Made by a program: the position numbers and the translations under genes
Shown here: piece by piece, positions 13,001 through 22,300 of the stretch
Layout: each line of letters starts with the position of its first letter
Numbering within the stretch: position 1 is the first letter of the stretch
Assembly: GCA_020466095.1 (NCBI GenBank)
Contig: CM035808.1
Span: 46,964,893-47,028,892, forward strand
DNA length: 64,000 bases
Direction: 5' to 3'
From: Chlorops oryzae
Lineage: Eukaryota > Arthropoda > Insecta > Diptera > Chloropidae
The notes under the pieces: model-generated
Seen by the model: only the letters and a program-made list of their open reading frames with translations
Told to the model about the DNA's origin: nothing
Database searches by the model: none

Positions 13001-16000
13001 AAATATGCCGTAACTGCGTGTCTACTTCATCAACTGTACATTAGGGTACTGGTTTAAAAAAAATTTAAAAAAAAAGAAAACATTTTCTCAACCACATTTA
13101 AACATTATTTAAATACATATTTAATAACTAGTCTTAATGTGAATAAGTTATATATATTTAAGTCATATTAATATCATTTTTCGACATCTCTTCCATACAT
13201 CAATACACATCCACCTGTTTCGGTATTTCCATAAAGATTATTAAATTCAATCATCAATCAATTCCTATTAACCATGAAAAGTCAAAATGTATGATCTTTT
13301 CGGCCAAGAGTCTAGTAAATCCTTCCCGTTTTGACTTCATTTATTTCTTATGCCTGCTTTACAATGGAGCAGTCATGCTTGCGAATGTTCAACACGTGTA
13401 AACGTAAGGAACCAGGTACAATCAAATCTGCAGTTGATTAAAATTGCTTCCATATGCCAGAGCTGTAATTGAATAATTCATTTTTGTTTTTTAATTCAAA
13501 TGATTTCAAGAATTTTGAACAGAATTTATTCAAATTTTAATGTAATTCCAATTTTGTGTTAAAATTGATTCATTCATTATGTGAATGATTCACTGATTCA
13601 TTCAAAAAATATTCATTCCTCGGCAGGAAATGTTAATAGTGAATCTATACTCTTTCTCTACTGACCGCGCCAAATGTACTACTGACCAGCTATACCCGTC
13701 GCAATGCTATGCGCTTTTGATATTTAACATTGAGTTATCATTGAATGTCAACAGTAGACCAAAGAACTATTGACGAACTATTGACGTGGGTACCATTATG
13801 TAGGCATATAGATACGGGTACATTTACTTTAGTACGTCCTATGCATATCGTGGCTCGCTACGTTGAGTTCTAGCCTAGCGTTGTCAATATTCGAATTTCA
13901 CCCGAATATTGGAGGGTATAGACAGTATAGATATGGGGCCATATGGTGACAGGCTTCTAGCAGGGTTGTTTATAGCTCTGCCATAAGCTTGTATGTGTTG
14001 AATATTCGCTAGAATTCCTGTGCTATTGAATTACTTGCTTTCCTTTCAAATAAGTTGCTCCGTATGCCACTTTCAAATATGGATTGTGAAGACATTTTGC
14101 AATTTTATTTAATTAAGGCTCATAGAAGGTTTTACATACATTTTGAATTTTCAAAAAAAAAAATCTTTCCAAAATAAGCTTTTCCTCCCATTACCCAAAC
14201 AACCTAATTAAGAAAACACAAACTAACGAAGCCCATGAATAGCTTTCGGTTTCCTTAAAAAAAATTTTCATAGTAAAATTGTTCAGTTTTTTTTTTTCCA
14301 GTTATTTCAAAAATTTTTAATTTTCCATCTTACTATTTAAATTGTGACTTGAATTGGCAGCAATCGAAAAATTTCCCGCCTTGACGTCTTCCCTTCCATT
14401 CGATTTTAAGTTGTACGGTCGAATCTTTCTATAACGAATTTTTCCCTACAACGAATGTTCTTAAAGCTTTTTCGCTACATTTTTAATGCCTTTTTTCTCC
14501 TTATAACGAATTCTTTTTATAACGAATTTTTTTCGAGTCCCTTGAAATTCCTTATAGAGAGTTTCGACTGTAATTTAATTGATTTTTTTTTTTTTCTCTT
14601 TATTAAATTATCTTCCCACACACCCACACACTGCTTACGGTGCTCAAAATTATTCATCCAAATTTCCAGAATTCGAGAAATGAAATAGAAACACAATTCT
14701 ACACAAATATTTTCAATAAATCATACCAATTAATTTTAACCCTCTTAACTCCCGTAGTTTAGTACTCTAAATTCTCATAATCATAAAATCAAAAAAATTA
14801 CAATAAAATAACTACCATTAGACGTTAAGCCATTCCTTTACTACCAGTAATTGGTGTGGACTTTTAGTCGTAAATCAAGTTAGATTAACGGCGGGACTTC
14901 GACAGCAGTCTCTCCAATCCTAGGCTAGACTAGACAAGGCAGGGAGACTGCCACAGAATTCCGCTATTAAGTAGCAGCATTTTGAGTCATGCAGTTTACA
15001 AAATTGGGTGTGAGTTGGAGAAATGTGATTGGAAGTTTGAATGGACTCGAATGTATGTGTATGAGTGTTTTTATTGGACGCGCTTGAATGTTCTGCGAAT
15101 GAACGAAAGTACTATGCCGTTTACTTAATTTAGATTTTATTAGAATTTAATATTGAATGCCGCTTGAGAACAGCACGAATCAGACTAAGAACTCATGCCT
15201 GGTTTCTAATAGAGAAGAAATTCCGGAAAATATTCAACAGCAGCAAACGTACGGGACCAAATACAATCAAGATTTGTTGAATATGTGACGGAATAACTGA
15301 GCTATTCGAAGCCAGGCGTTCATCCGTAGTAATATTTCTGTTGCTTTAGAAAGGAATGTTTTCACAGTATCGTATATCATCGGAATAGCTTCAAAAAACA
15401 CTACGCTTCAAAAAATAGTTCTTCCACAAGAAGTGAATTAAATTCTTCAGTTCACTTTAGACTTCTGTAATTTTTTTATTTTTGTTTTTTTAAAGTAGTT
15501 CGAATTTTTTTAGATTTTCATTTTGATGTGAGGAGTTTTTTTGTGTAAATGTGTCATGCTCGTGATGGATTAATGGAAATTGGCTGAAGTCAGACAAAAA
15601 TTTAATTTAAAAAAATAAATCAATTTAAGATAAATTTTATTCGAGTTAGAATTTAAGCTCGGCTATTCACATTAATTTAGATATAATTTTTTTACGTCTA
15701 AACAGTAGTTCGTAACACATTTGCCTTTAGAATTTAAGGATTTTCGCAATATTTTTTTTTTTTTTTTAGTTTTTTCTTAAAAAAAACCTCAAGCAATCAT
15801 TTTTGATTATCTATCATTTTACTTTCTTCTTTTATAAATACGAAAAAAAAAAAATAATTTAATTTTCTGTTACAGTTCAAAATATCCTTTAAAATTTATT
15901 GAAGCACTACCACCACTTCATAGAACGATGTTAACGAATTCCTTTTCCTCTTTGTAGATAATCCAACTAATGCTTTCATGAATGGTAACTCTTTGGGATC

Positions 16001-17937
16001 CCCTGTGCTGCCACCATCAGTTGCGTCGGCAATTAATAATACACCATCGCTTTGGACTACAGTAGAACCGAAGCATGAGGTCGATGCCGGCATGATGCCA
16101 CCGCCAATAACCACACAAATGCCCATTGTCGGCGTTCGACGTCCATCGTTGAACAATAACAATGCCACTCCCATGATGACCGATGAACATTTCGTTCATT
16201 TGAGTGCCGTTGCCGCTGCCGAGGCACTCAAGACTGAACTTATGGATGAGAACTCGCAGAGTTCGTTGGCCGATGCTATGCATTCAAACGAATCGAATGG
16301 CGTCTGTGATCCGCACAGTCCAACAGCCATGCAGCAGTATCGTTCGCGTTTCGCACGTAAAGCCAGCATGGAAGCCATGATCTACGAACAATCGAATAGC
16401 TTACCAGGATTTCCAGTTGCACCAGCAGCAGCGGTAGCGGCAGCAGCAGCGGCTCCAACACCTATACAAGCAGTTGCTGCCGCCGTAGAAATGGCAGTCA
16501 AACATGAAATGCTTCAGCAACAGGCCGCAGTTGCCAACGTTGATAAATTCATAACCGATTTGGCACAAACGGCAACAGTAACCGATGTACCGCCGCAGTC
16601 ATTCGATCATGCACTCACAGATATATTGCAACAAGCAGCTGCTGCTGGCGTCTCAACCACACAATCAACGCAGCAGCCAACAACTGCAGCAGCCGTATTA
16701 GAGCGTAGTCTTTCCATGTCGAGCAATTCGTCGTCACTTTCATCGAATTCGTCGTCTCCCATGTCGAATGGCTGCAATGTTGCTGTCACTTCTCCAATGG
16801 CATCATTGAATGGACATAGCTCACCCATGTCATCGCAGGAAATGATATTAAGCTCCGATCCTTCGGTAGCACTCAACGTAGCACTTCCAATGCAACAGCT
16901 TCTGCAGCCACAACTCGCTTCCAATACAGTTTCACCGGTTGCAGCAGCAAATGAAGTCAACGTACCACAGACTGTAGTACCAGCTGCCAATGGTATCTCC
17001 ACCGACATCATTATGAATCCCTCAGTCTCACCATCGACTTTCCTGTGCTCGGCGAATGGTGCAGCCACAGCAGTTGTACCCAATATAATGACACCGCATC
17101 AGGTGACAATGGCCAATTCAATACTCAACGACATCGCGATGCAACCACAGCCAACCGAACAAGACGCTACAGTCGCTGCACTTGCTCTAAGCAACATTAT
17201 TAATGCAGCGTCCACAGATATAGCAGCACCACCACCACCAGTCACAGTGCAGCCTGATGTTACCACGGCTACATCGACTGCTGTCAGTAATATGATAATC
17301 AAAGCCGCTGCCGATTTCATTTCGAACCAAGAGCAACAAAATCACCATCAACAACAACAGCAACAACAACAATCTGTCGTCACAACTGCTTCAGCAGATC
17401 CACTCGCCAATTTGTTACTTAATCATGACGCAACCACAGCTGCTCCGCAAACTTCTGTTGCCGCAGCAGCGGCTGCAGCCGTGGGCGATGTTCAGTCACA
17501 ATTTCCAATCGGAATGTAAGTACCCCATAAAAAAACTTGAGCTTTATGTCATTAAAATATTATTTAATTTGAATTTTTTTTTATTAGAACACCTGCGGCC
17601 CCACAAGAATCTCTTATTGTTGCATTAGCCACCGAAAATGCTTTGCAAAATTCTGTAGCAGCTGCTGCTGTTACAACCAACGGCGCTGTCGTGACTCAGC
17701 AAACTGCATCCACAACAGCTGGAATTCATTCGGGAGCGGTTGGCGTCACAGCGGCCGTTCCGCTACCGCCTCCAATACCAGGCGACATAACAATTATGTC
17801 CGATCAGGATTTGATCAGCTATATCAATCCCAGCACCTTTGATCAGAGTGAGTATAACAGTTTTTACACTAGTATAACAGAATATTCATAAGCAAAATTG
17901 AATTTTTCACAATTTTATTTATTTCTCATTAGTTTGA
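1..17937 (+). CDS. NFAT: NFAT-family transcription factor (NFAT5-like), spliced CDS, 5' part missing
   Basis: Joined exons: <1-182, 7130-7474, 7898-8041, 8116-8398, 8468-8624, 10354-10571, 10646-10844, 15958-17515, 17588-17847, 17933-17937. All junctions are GT-AG and in phase; 3,348 nt give 1,116 codons plus stop, which supports the model. Visible domains: His/Asn/Ser-rich N-part (1-60), basic SPTKKLRF followed by an acidic run (62-85), Rel-homology DNA-binding part (about 205-370) with recognition loop [11 protein letters not shown] at residue 222, IPT/TIG dimerisation part (about 371-490), then about 620 residues rich in Ala, Gln, Ser and Thr, likely transactivating. The loop followed by [10 protein letters not shown] and the segment TQPPGVPEI resemble NFAT5/TonEBP rather than the calcineurin-regulated NFATc proteins. 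Known family role: a nuclear factor binding NFAT/tonicity-type DNA sites; the Drosophila orthologue is linked to salt-stress and synaptic phenotypes. The true start lies left of the window. Confidence 0.93.
711..896. mobile_element. MITE of TGCCTGG-terminal family, copy 1
   Basis: Imperfect terminal inverted repeats: left TGGCTGGTCTACAATAGTGC, and right end read on the other strand TGTCCGGTTTCCCATAGTG, each followed by AGGAATTTC. TTA precedes the left end. Three further loci in the window share these termini (13,351, 15,196-15,318 and 63,264-63,435). No coding capacity. Confidence 0.5.
945..1817. mobile_element. Inverted-repeat element with GGGTRARTGC termini, TA target
   Basis: Left end GGGTAAATGCACCAGTAGTC; right end on the other strand GGGTGAGTGCTCCTAAGTTC. 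Both are flanked by TA (943-944, 1818-1819), as expected of Tc1/mariner-type insertion. Copies of CTAAGTTCGGCAT and AGTCGGCA recur inside both ends, in both orientations. There is no transposase frame, so it is non-autonomous. Confidence 0.55.
1874..2310. mobile_element. hAT-type MITE, 437 bp, with 8-bp target duplication
   Basis: Terminal inverted repeat TAGTGATGCCACGAATA at both ends (perfect 17 bp). It is flanked by an exact 8-bp direct repeat GTTTTTAG (1866-1873 and 2311-2318), diagnostic of hAT insertion. Subterminal CCGAATA/TATTCGG repeats crowd both ends, as in hAT elements. The interior has no transposase. Confidence 0.85.
2739..2851. repeat. CT-rich low-complexity tract
   Basis: Irregular repeats of TTCTCTTT and TTCCTTGTCTTTCC on the + strand. 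The open frame across it reads as Ser/Leu/Phe repeats and is not a gene. Confidence 0.7.
4874..5307. mobile_element. hAT-type MITE, 434 bp, with 8-bp target duplication
   Basis: Ends CAGTGTTCGGACTA (left) and CAGGGTTCGGACTA (right, other strand). Perfect 8-bp target duplication ATTGACTC at 4866-4873 and 5308-5315. Subterminal CGGAGTAGAT repeats occur several times towards the right end. No transposase; the small ORFs across it are chance. Confidence 0.85.
5656..6161. mobile_element. pogo/Tigger-like MITE, 506 bp
   Basis: Termini CAGTACACTAGGCATAACGT (left) and CAGTACACTCGAGATAACGT (right, other strand), flanked by TA on both sides. AACGTCAAC repeats cluster inside the left end. It is inserted in an AAAT-rich low-complexity stretch, which continues on either side. 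Non-coding. Confidence 0.75.
7055..7093 (+). repeat. Poly-A run of 39 bases beside an NFAT splice acceptor
   Basis: Uninterrupted A run ending 36 bases before the exon that starts at 7130. It replaces the region where a pyrimidine tract would be expected. Confidence 0.95.
7130..7474 (+). CDS. NFAT: NFAT coding exon: basic patch and acidic region
   Basis: Acceptor TTGTATAG|A and donor AA|GTAAGA, both phase 2. The junction with the first exon reads SSR-SPTKK. The exon encodes a short basic motif (SPTKKLRF), an acidic run ([14 protein letters not shown]) and a Thr/Ser-rich segment, then [20 protein letters not shown]. The acceptor has almost no pyrimidine tract, and a 39-base A run lies only 36 bases upstream of the splice site. 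No known domain is seen; a basic nuclear-import patch is an inference. Confidence 0.85.
7898..8041 (+). CDS. NFAT: NFAT coding exon: start of Rel-homology region
   Basis: Acceptor TATTTTAG|A, donor AG|GTAAGC, phase 2 at both ends. It encodes the lead-in to the Rel-homology domain: [26 protein letters not shown], which in this family is the first strand (LEI) followed by the start of the DNA-recognition loop. The following exon completes the [11 protein letters not shown] loop across the splice junction. Confidence 0.93.
8116..8398 (+). CDS. NFAT: NFAT coding exon: Rel-homology DNA-binding domain core
   Basis: Acceptor CCTTTTAG|A, donor AAG|GTAAAT; ends in phase 0. It encodes the rest of the recognition loop ([19 protein letters not shown]), then [36 protein letters not shown] and the strand ending DCVGILK. 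These are the characteristic blocks of the NFAT Rel-homology domain. The loop Arg, Tyr and Glu residues that contact the GGAAA half-site in NFAT structures are present. Confidence 0.96.
8468..8624 (+). CDS. NFAT: NFAT coding exon: end of DNA-binding Rel domain
   Basis: Acceptor TTCAAAAG|G, donor CA|GTAAGT, leaving phase 1. It encodes [16 protein letters not shown], a lysine cluster and [12 protein letters not shown], then the strand [10 protein letters not shown]. The K4 cluster plus STR matches the conserved NFAT5-type KKKSTRARLVFR block; it is the usual place for a nuclear localisation signal within the Rel domain. The intron before it is only 69 bases. Confidence 0.94.
8678..8869. mobile_element. 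MITE of TTGCCAG-terminal family, copy 1
   Basis: Ends TTTGCCAGTTTTTTAGGGG and, on the other strand, GTTGCCAGTTTATGGGAATC. Nearly the whole element is matched, inverted, by 56,509-56,665, and both ends by 47,303-47,445, so it is a real family. It lies in the NFAT intron 8,625-10,353. Non-coding. Confidence 0.65.
8888..9715 (+). mobile_element. DINE-1/INE-1-like (Helitron-type) non-autonomous element
   Basis: Begins near TATACCTTTTCCGAAGGAAA, which folds back on itself. It continues through TCTTGATCAG, GTCGATCTAGCCATGT and a GTCT microsatellite, then AAGCCATGAAAGATAT; this block order is characteristic of fly DINE-1 elements. The right end has a small hairpin (ATCGGTTTAGCCGAT) before ACTTCTTTACTTG. 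An AT dinucleotide tract lies at about 8,972-8,991. Boundaries are approximate. Confidence 0.65.
9911..10227. mobile_element. pogo/Tigger-like MITE with internal tandem repeats
   Basis: Left end TAGTAGAATCCCGATTATCC and right end (other strand) CAGTAGAATCTCGATTATCC, each flanked by TA (9909-9910, 10228-10229). Inside, from 10,021, a 47-bp unit containing GATAATCGGATAT and CCGTAGGCCGG recurs at 10,021, 10,068, 10,115, 10,162 and 10,209. The unit itself contains the inner part of the terminal repeat. Reverse-strand ORFs here merely read the tandem repeat. Confidence 0.8.
10354..10571 (+). CDS. NFAT: NFAT coding exon: IPT/TIG domain, first half
   Basis: Acceptor TATATCAG|C, donor CAG|GTCAGA (phase 0). 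The junction reads [13 protein letters not shown]. It encodes [30 protein letters not shown], the hallmark opening of the immunoglobulin-like IPT/TIG fold in NFAT proteins (IGKNF...T.V.F.E), followed by [14 protein letters not shown]. In this family the domain mediates dimer contacts and contacts with partner factors on DNA. Confidence 0.95.
10646..10844 (+). CDS. NFAT: NFAT coding exon: IPT/TIG domain, second half
   Basis: Acceptor TATTTTAG|A, donor G|GTATTT (phase 1, a weak donor). It encodes [19 protein letters not shown], then [21 protein letters not shown], the terminal strands of the IPT/TIG domain (VPPY...V...V...F.YTP). It ends in a Ala/Thr/Ser-rich linker. A 5.1-kb intron follows. 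Confidence 0.95.
13351..13460. repeat. Decayed TGCCTGG-family MITE, copy 2
   Basis: Starts TGCCTGCTTTACAATGGAGC after TTA, matching the left ends at 711 and 63,264. The right end is poorly preserved (around CCATATGCCAG), so the limit is approximate. Confidence 0.35.
14416..14570. mobile_element. pogo/Tigger-like MITE, 155 bp
   Basis: Left end CGGTCGAATCTTTCTATAAC and right end (other strand) CAGTCGAAACTCTCTATAAG, flanked by TA at 14,414-14,415 and 14,571-14,572. TATAACGAATT is repeated internally. Non-coding. Confidence 0.75.
15196..15318. mobile_element. TGCCTGG-family MITE, copy 3
   Basis: Left end TGCCTGGTTTCTAATAGAGA; right end (other strand) CGCCTGGCTTCGAATAGCTC. The interior shares ATTCAACA and ACGGGACCAAATACAATC-like stretches with the copy near 13,390. 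No clear target duplication. Confidence 0.5.
15958..17515 (+). CDS. NFAT: NFAT large C-terminal exon (Ala/Gln/Ser-rich activation region)
   Basis: Acceptor TCTTTGTAG|A (phase 1 in) and donor AT|GTAAGT (phase 2 out). The 519-codon exon carries on as [11 protein letters not shown]. It is rich in poly-Ala tracts (CAG/GCA/GCC repeats around 16,420-16,490 and 17,455-17,480), Ser clusters ([16 protein letters not shown]) and a Gln run near 17,340-17,375. GC content is clearly above the surrounding introns. This composition is typical of insect transactivation regions; no folded domain is recognisable. The reverse-strand ORFs here are shadows of the codon bias. Confidence 0.93.
17588..17847 (+). CDS. 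NFAT: NFAT penultimate coding exon
   Basis: Acceptor TTTTATTAG|A, donor CAGA|GTGAGT. It encodes [20 protein letters not shown], an Ala/Thr/Val-rich stretch and [29 protein letters not shown]. The acidic and aromatic C-terminal motif ([16 protein letters not shown]) looks conserved-type rather than low-complexity and may be a short interaction motif. The exon leaves phase 1. Confidence 0.9.
17933..17937 (+). CDS. NFAT: NFAT terminal codons and stop after last intron
   Basis: Acceptor TTTCTCATTAG at 17,922-17,932. Splicing from 17,847 gives A+TT, an Ile codon, then TGA, so the protein ends STFDQI. If the 85-base intron is retained, the frame instead runs to a stop at 17,889-17,891 and adds [14 protein letters not shown]. 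The spliced form has a strong donor and a good acceptor; both ends are possible. Confidence 0.62.
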
Positions 17938-20860
17938 AGAAGTGCAAAGCATACTAAAGGACCTGCAATGGAACCGTTGTAACCGTTTCGTTGCAAAACC
18001 TTCTAAAATGAATATTAAGGAAAAATGGAAATATTCTGGACCAAGTCTTAGACAAACACAATAAAATAAAAATTAAAAAAAAAAAAACATTTATAAAATC
18101 AAAGACCCTTCTATAATCATATGCACGGTACCAAGAAATTTCCTTTGACCAAGAAGACACATAATTACAAAGAAGGATAATACCGGAAAGCATAAATTTA
18201 AAAACAAATGTCAAATTATTTCATCTCAGTTCCAGAGACATGACTGCCATATCAAAAAAGTCCCCACTTCATCTAAACAAAAGGAAATTCATTAAGCTAG
18301 AGGTAAGAAGCATTTTATAAATCCAATCTACAAGAATTTGATTATTTTATGTATGCAAATTAAATTTGGATGTTTTGTTGTTGTCTTCGAACACAAACTT
18401 AACGGAAAAGCTTTTAAAAAATAAAATCCTAGATGAATTTCTTTAAGTATATTGTATTTAAATGTTAATCTATGTAATTTTATAAATGCTTTATATATAT
18501 TCTTGTCAGAAAATGAGTCTGAGTCTCATTAGTTCTAATTTTTTTTTTTTTTATGATAATGCGATAATTGTGAACAATTCTCTATGAACGAAAAAAAATA
18601 TAGTTTGAATATAATTTAGAAAACTAAGTCAGGGATGCAATCGATACCAATATTGATTTGTCGACGATATATCTTTTATTCTTTTTGATATAATAATAGA
18701 ACTTTTCTTCACCTCACTTCTCGAGAAAAGTCACTAGTTTTTTTATTATTAATTTTCCTGGCTAAAGTATCCACATAATGCATATATTTCACAGGTTTTT
18801 AAACCCTTCAAATTGATCGAAAATAATTTAGAGTATAATATAATATTTGACTTAAGTTTTAATTATCGATTTTTATATTGTAAATGGATTATGTTAATCG
18901 TTCTTTCTCAATTTTTAAATCTTTAATGGGTAATTCCATTGTGATGGTCACACCTTTCACATTTTCATGATAAGTCCGATTCTAAATGAATATTTCCTGG
19001 GAATGTTTTCCTTAGAAATTCTTTCATGCGGAAAAAATAGTCTTCTAAGCGTCACTTCAGGTGAGAACGTGAATATATTTTTTTTTTAAATATTCGAAAT
19101 TTTTCTCCCTTTATATGCAATCAACCGAATCTAGAAGAGTCCGATTTTTTTAATCCGCTAGGAACAAGTTCGCGTGAATGTTTAGAATCGGAATGGATGT
19201 GATTCTTAAGAACATGAAAATTTAAAAACGTTCAATAAAATTTAGGCACTGAAAGAACTCTGCTCAGAATGCCCATATAAAGACTGTGGCGGGTGTGACC
19301 TGTAGATCCGTTTTGCTTGGAATTGCTGTTGTAATTCACCTTAAATATACATATAAAATAATTTCCTGACCTTTGATATTGCTTTGGCTCATCAGTATCG
19401 TCATCATCTGGGCGTCTTATACAGTTTCGTCATATCGATGCATCCCTAATTAATATGAAACTATTCAAAGGATAATCTAATCTAATCTAATCTAATCTAA
19501 TGAATTATTTGGAGTTTTTTTTTTTTAATATATTCATGAAATTTGAATCGAAACATTATTGTTATTATTATAAAGAATTATTTAAGTTAATCCTCAAAAA
19601 TTATTATATTAATTAATCGATAAGCATTCGTTGTCATCATAATGTCTTAAGCTTTGTTGTTAAGAATTACATAAGCCTCTAATGCGCTATTTCGCTTTGT
19701 CTATTCACACACGAACTCAAAATTATTTAAGATTATCTTTTTTGTTTTTTAATTATTACTTGTACTTGATTTTAAGACAGAGCTTACAAACATATATATT
19801 AAATTATAGTTTAAGAATTTTCTTTTAAGTTGTCAGTCACATAAAAGAGAGAATACTAAAAAAGACTAAATTGAATTTAATTTTAATTGGTTAATTTAAT
19901 TTAAGCAGCTCATTTTGTTTAGCTTCGACAATAAAAATAAAAATAACAACAACAACAAAAAAACAAGGAAAATCTTTGAGTACCTAATACCTATACCTAA
20001 AACTACCAAGTCTTAAAAAAATATAAATAAAAATAAAAAATAAAGCAAAATACAAATGTGCATGCTTTTCAAATCGTCTCGAACAAAATGAGTATTTTAT
20101 CAAAATTATTTTGAACTCAAGAAAATGAAATTTATAATTATTTGCATTTAACTTCTTTTTGAACACAATCAATAATTCATGATAAATTTCAATTACATTA
20201 CCTTTTATTTAGTTTGCTATTGCCATGCTATACGCTATTCGGTCTGTGTCGTATATATATAAGAAAAATATACGTGAATTGTTGTGGTAAAACGTAAAAG
20301 GTTTCGTCGTTGATATTGAAAAGAAAATATATATACTGATCTAAGCATCAATGTGGTATTCAATCTCTGAGATTGTTGTAGATTTTTGTAACAAAGCGCG
20401 TAAATGCAACAAAAAAAAAAACATTTAAATAAATGGAATTAAGTGTTAACCGAGTGTTTTATATGTAACACACAAAAATAAATGTCTGATCATATTAATG
20501 AATTATATTTTACATATACATATATATGTACATGGATGTTAAGCTTATATGTGTAATTAAATTCGTATATTATATATATACATATAAATATATACATATT
20601 TAAAACCCATAACAGTAAGATCATTTTTAATAAATGTATTTTTGATGTTTATATATTATACAGCGATCTTTCGCATTTGTTGGTGTCAATTGGGGATTTT
20701 TTTAAAAATATTAATTGATAAAATTGTTAAAGAAGATGATTACATACACAGATTGTTAATTAAGACGCATATTAAAATGTTAAGTGTATGTGTGCTTTAA
20801 AGTTATGTTACACAAATATAATTACATGGAATGCTTTTAAAATAAATATTCAATGTGAAT
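17938..20860 (+). other. NFAT: NFAT 3' untranslated region (probable extent)
   Basis: AT-rich, without long reading frames, and following the NFAT stop in the same orientation. Candidate polyadenylation signals AATAAA occur near 20,430 and at 20,841-20,846; the latter is followed by a GT-rich, T-rich stretch and is my choice for the distal end. It contains (TAATC)n at about 19,474-19,500, T runs, TATA-rich dinucleotide tracts near 20,515-20,600 and a probable old MITE (18,630-19,448). The exact 3' end needs transcript data. Confidence 0.5.
18630..19448. mobile_element. NFAT: Possible old hAT-like element in NFAT 3' UTR
   Basis: Left CAGGGATGCAATCGATA and right (other strand) TAGGGATGCATCGATATGA resemble hAT termini. 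The 8-bp flanks (AACTAAGT, ATTAATAT) do not match, so the assignment is weak. An inner pair of GGTCACACC / GGTGTGACC segments (about 18,945 and 19,290) is also inverted. Confidence 0.35.
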
Positions 20861-22131
20861 AATAGTGTTTTATTTATATAAAACATGATTAAAAACTCCC
20901 ATCAAAGTTATTGAACAGTAAAAGGCTTTAAAGATAAGAATGCTACTAAAACTTGAATTTCTATTTCCGAAAAAATATCTGAAAAAGCGAGCGTCGACAT
21001 TAACTATGAGACGCTGGTGAGCATTGGTGGTATTTGATGAATACTACTGAACATCGGTGACCACTGGTGAACAATGTTGAACATTGGTGAACAATGTTGA
21101 ACATTGGTGAACAATGTTGAACATTTGTGAACAATGTTGAACATATGTGAACAATATTTATTATTGGTGAACAATGTTGAATATTGGTGAACAATGTTGA
21201 ATATTGGTGAACATTGTTGAATATTCGTGAACAATTTTGAATATTGGTGAACAATGTTGAATATTGGTGAACAATGTTGAATATTGGTCAAAAATGTTGA
21301 ATATTGGTGAACAATGACGAACATTGGTGAACAATGTTGAATATTGGTGAACAATGTTGAATATTGGTGAACAATGTTGAATATTGGTGAACACCAGTGA
21401 GATTTGGTGAACATTGGTAAACCCTGAACACAAGCGCTGATGAGCATTGATGATCTCTACTTATGAATATTGATAATTTTTGGTCAAGATTCCCAGAAAC
21501 TTAGAATCTGGTAAAATACATAACCCATAGCACATTATAATCTGGCAAAAAATCGTTCCAGAGGTCTTCCAAATAATTGCCAATTCACCCAAAGATTTAA
21601 AATTCGCTACTATTTAAAGTACTTTTCGATCAACATTGTAATATCATCGCTGTTTTTATGGCTGAGTTGTCTCTTGCGAATTTCTTTAAAAAATTCAATC
21701 TCTTTGCTAGAGTACTGGCAAGAGTAATGCCAACTCAGCACTTTTTCGGTAAATTTAAGTCGTTTCTTTCTCAATATTTTAATTCCCAAATATTCGAAGA
21801 ACAAATATTAAAAATTTCGTTCGGATATCTTTGTTATTACCGGAGATATAAAGGAAAAATGATTGACGACCAATAAATTGCACTTTTGCAAAAATGCTAC
21901 TGAATGTAGATAACTCGATATGTCCAAGAATAATTGGAAATATGTGTGTGATTTATCCCTTTTTTACAAAAACATCTACTTATTTCTGTTGCTAAGAGCT
22001 GGCAATACTATTCGACAAATATTTTTCGTGTCCGTTCAAGCTCCGCTCAAATATGAGCGCGAGTTGACGGCGAACAAAGAGAAACAGTGTAATTTTCTCT
22101 TGCACGGCATTTCAACAGGTGAGCAAGTTTC
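20861..22131. other. Intergenic gap between NFAT and the next gene
   Basis: No supported gene. Holds the 20-bp minisatellite (21,005-21,420) and AT-rich single-copy DNA, then becomes GC-richer from about 22,020 as it nears the promoter at 22,132. Confidence 0.6.
21005..21420. repeat. Minisatellite, 20-bp unit, about 20 copies
   Basis: Unit close to GGTGAACAATGTTGAAYATT repeated head to tail with few substitutions in the centre and more at the edges. Because 20 is not a multiple of 3 and the unit lacks stops on the minus strand, all three minus frames stay open here; the resulting 84-147-codon ORFs are repeat artefacts. There are no spacers, so it is not CRISPR-like. Confidence 0.95.
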
Positions 22132-22163
22132 AGTTGAGTTACGAACCTCATACAAGTCGGTTG
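22130..22163 (+). promoter_or_regulatory. Core promoter: initiator TCAGTT with DPE
   Basis: TCAGTT at 22,130-22,135 matches the fly initiator TCAKTY, with A+1 at 22,132. GGTTG at 22,159-22,163 sits exactly at +28 to +32 and matches the DPE consensus RGWYV. No TATA box is visible at -30. It would start the noncoding exon of the downstream + strand gene. Consensus matches only; no transcript evidence. Confidence 0.55.
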
Positions 22164-22300
22164 CGTGCGCGGATGACGTGAATAAAAGTCTGCGTTGAAA
22201 ACTGATGTGAATACACACGTTTTGCATGCGAAACACCAACAATATTCGAAAATAATTCAAAAGGCAAACGTGACAAGCGTGAAACAGACAAATACCAAAA
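22132..22300 (+). other. Probable noncoding first exon of the second gene
   Basis: From the initiator A to a strong donor AAAA|GTGAGT at 22,301. A-rich and CpG-containing, with short upstream ATGs, as fly 5' UTRs often are. The matching acceptor is TTTTCTTTTCAG at 29,987-29,998. A second possible first exon, ending CAA|GTGAGT at 22,789 with TCAGTG at 22,754-22,759 upstream, would be an alternative start. Confidence 0.45.

Larger units (their letters stand above)
10845..15957 (+). other. NFAT: NFAT intron (5.1 kb)
   Basis: Between the IPT/TIG exon and the large C-terminal exon. It contains A runs (10,892-10,914 and 11,763-11,783), AT-dinucleotide tracts near 12,300-12,335, a GAAGAA tract near 12,410-12,430, and TGCCTGG-family copies (13,351-13,460; 15,196-15,318). 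A small pogo-like MITE is at 14,416-14,570. No coding exon recognised. Confidence 0.75.

Noticed and set aside
16607..17083. 158-codon minus-strand ORF opposite NFAT
   Set aside because: Antisense shadow of the high-GC, Ala/Gln-rich NFAT exon.
18630..19448. Firm hAT element in the NFAT 3' UTR
   Set aside because: Termini are suggestive, but the 8-bp flanks do not match; listed only at low confidence.
21005..21420. CRISPR-like array
   Set aside because: Repeats are directly adjacent with no unique spacers, and the genome is eukaryotic.
21004..21447. Minus-strand ORFs of 84, 90 and 147 codons (FTNIQHCSPIFNIVHQYS-like repeats)
   Set aside because: They only read the 20-bp minisatellite, which is stop-free in all three minus frames.
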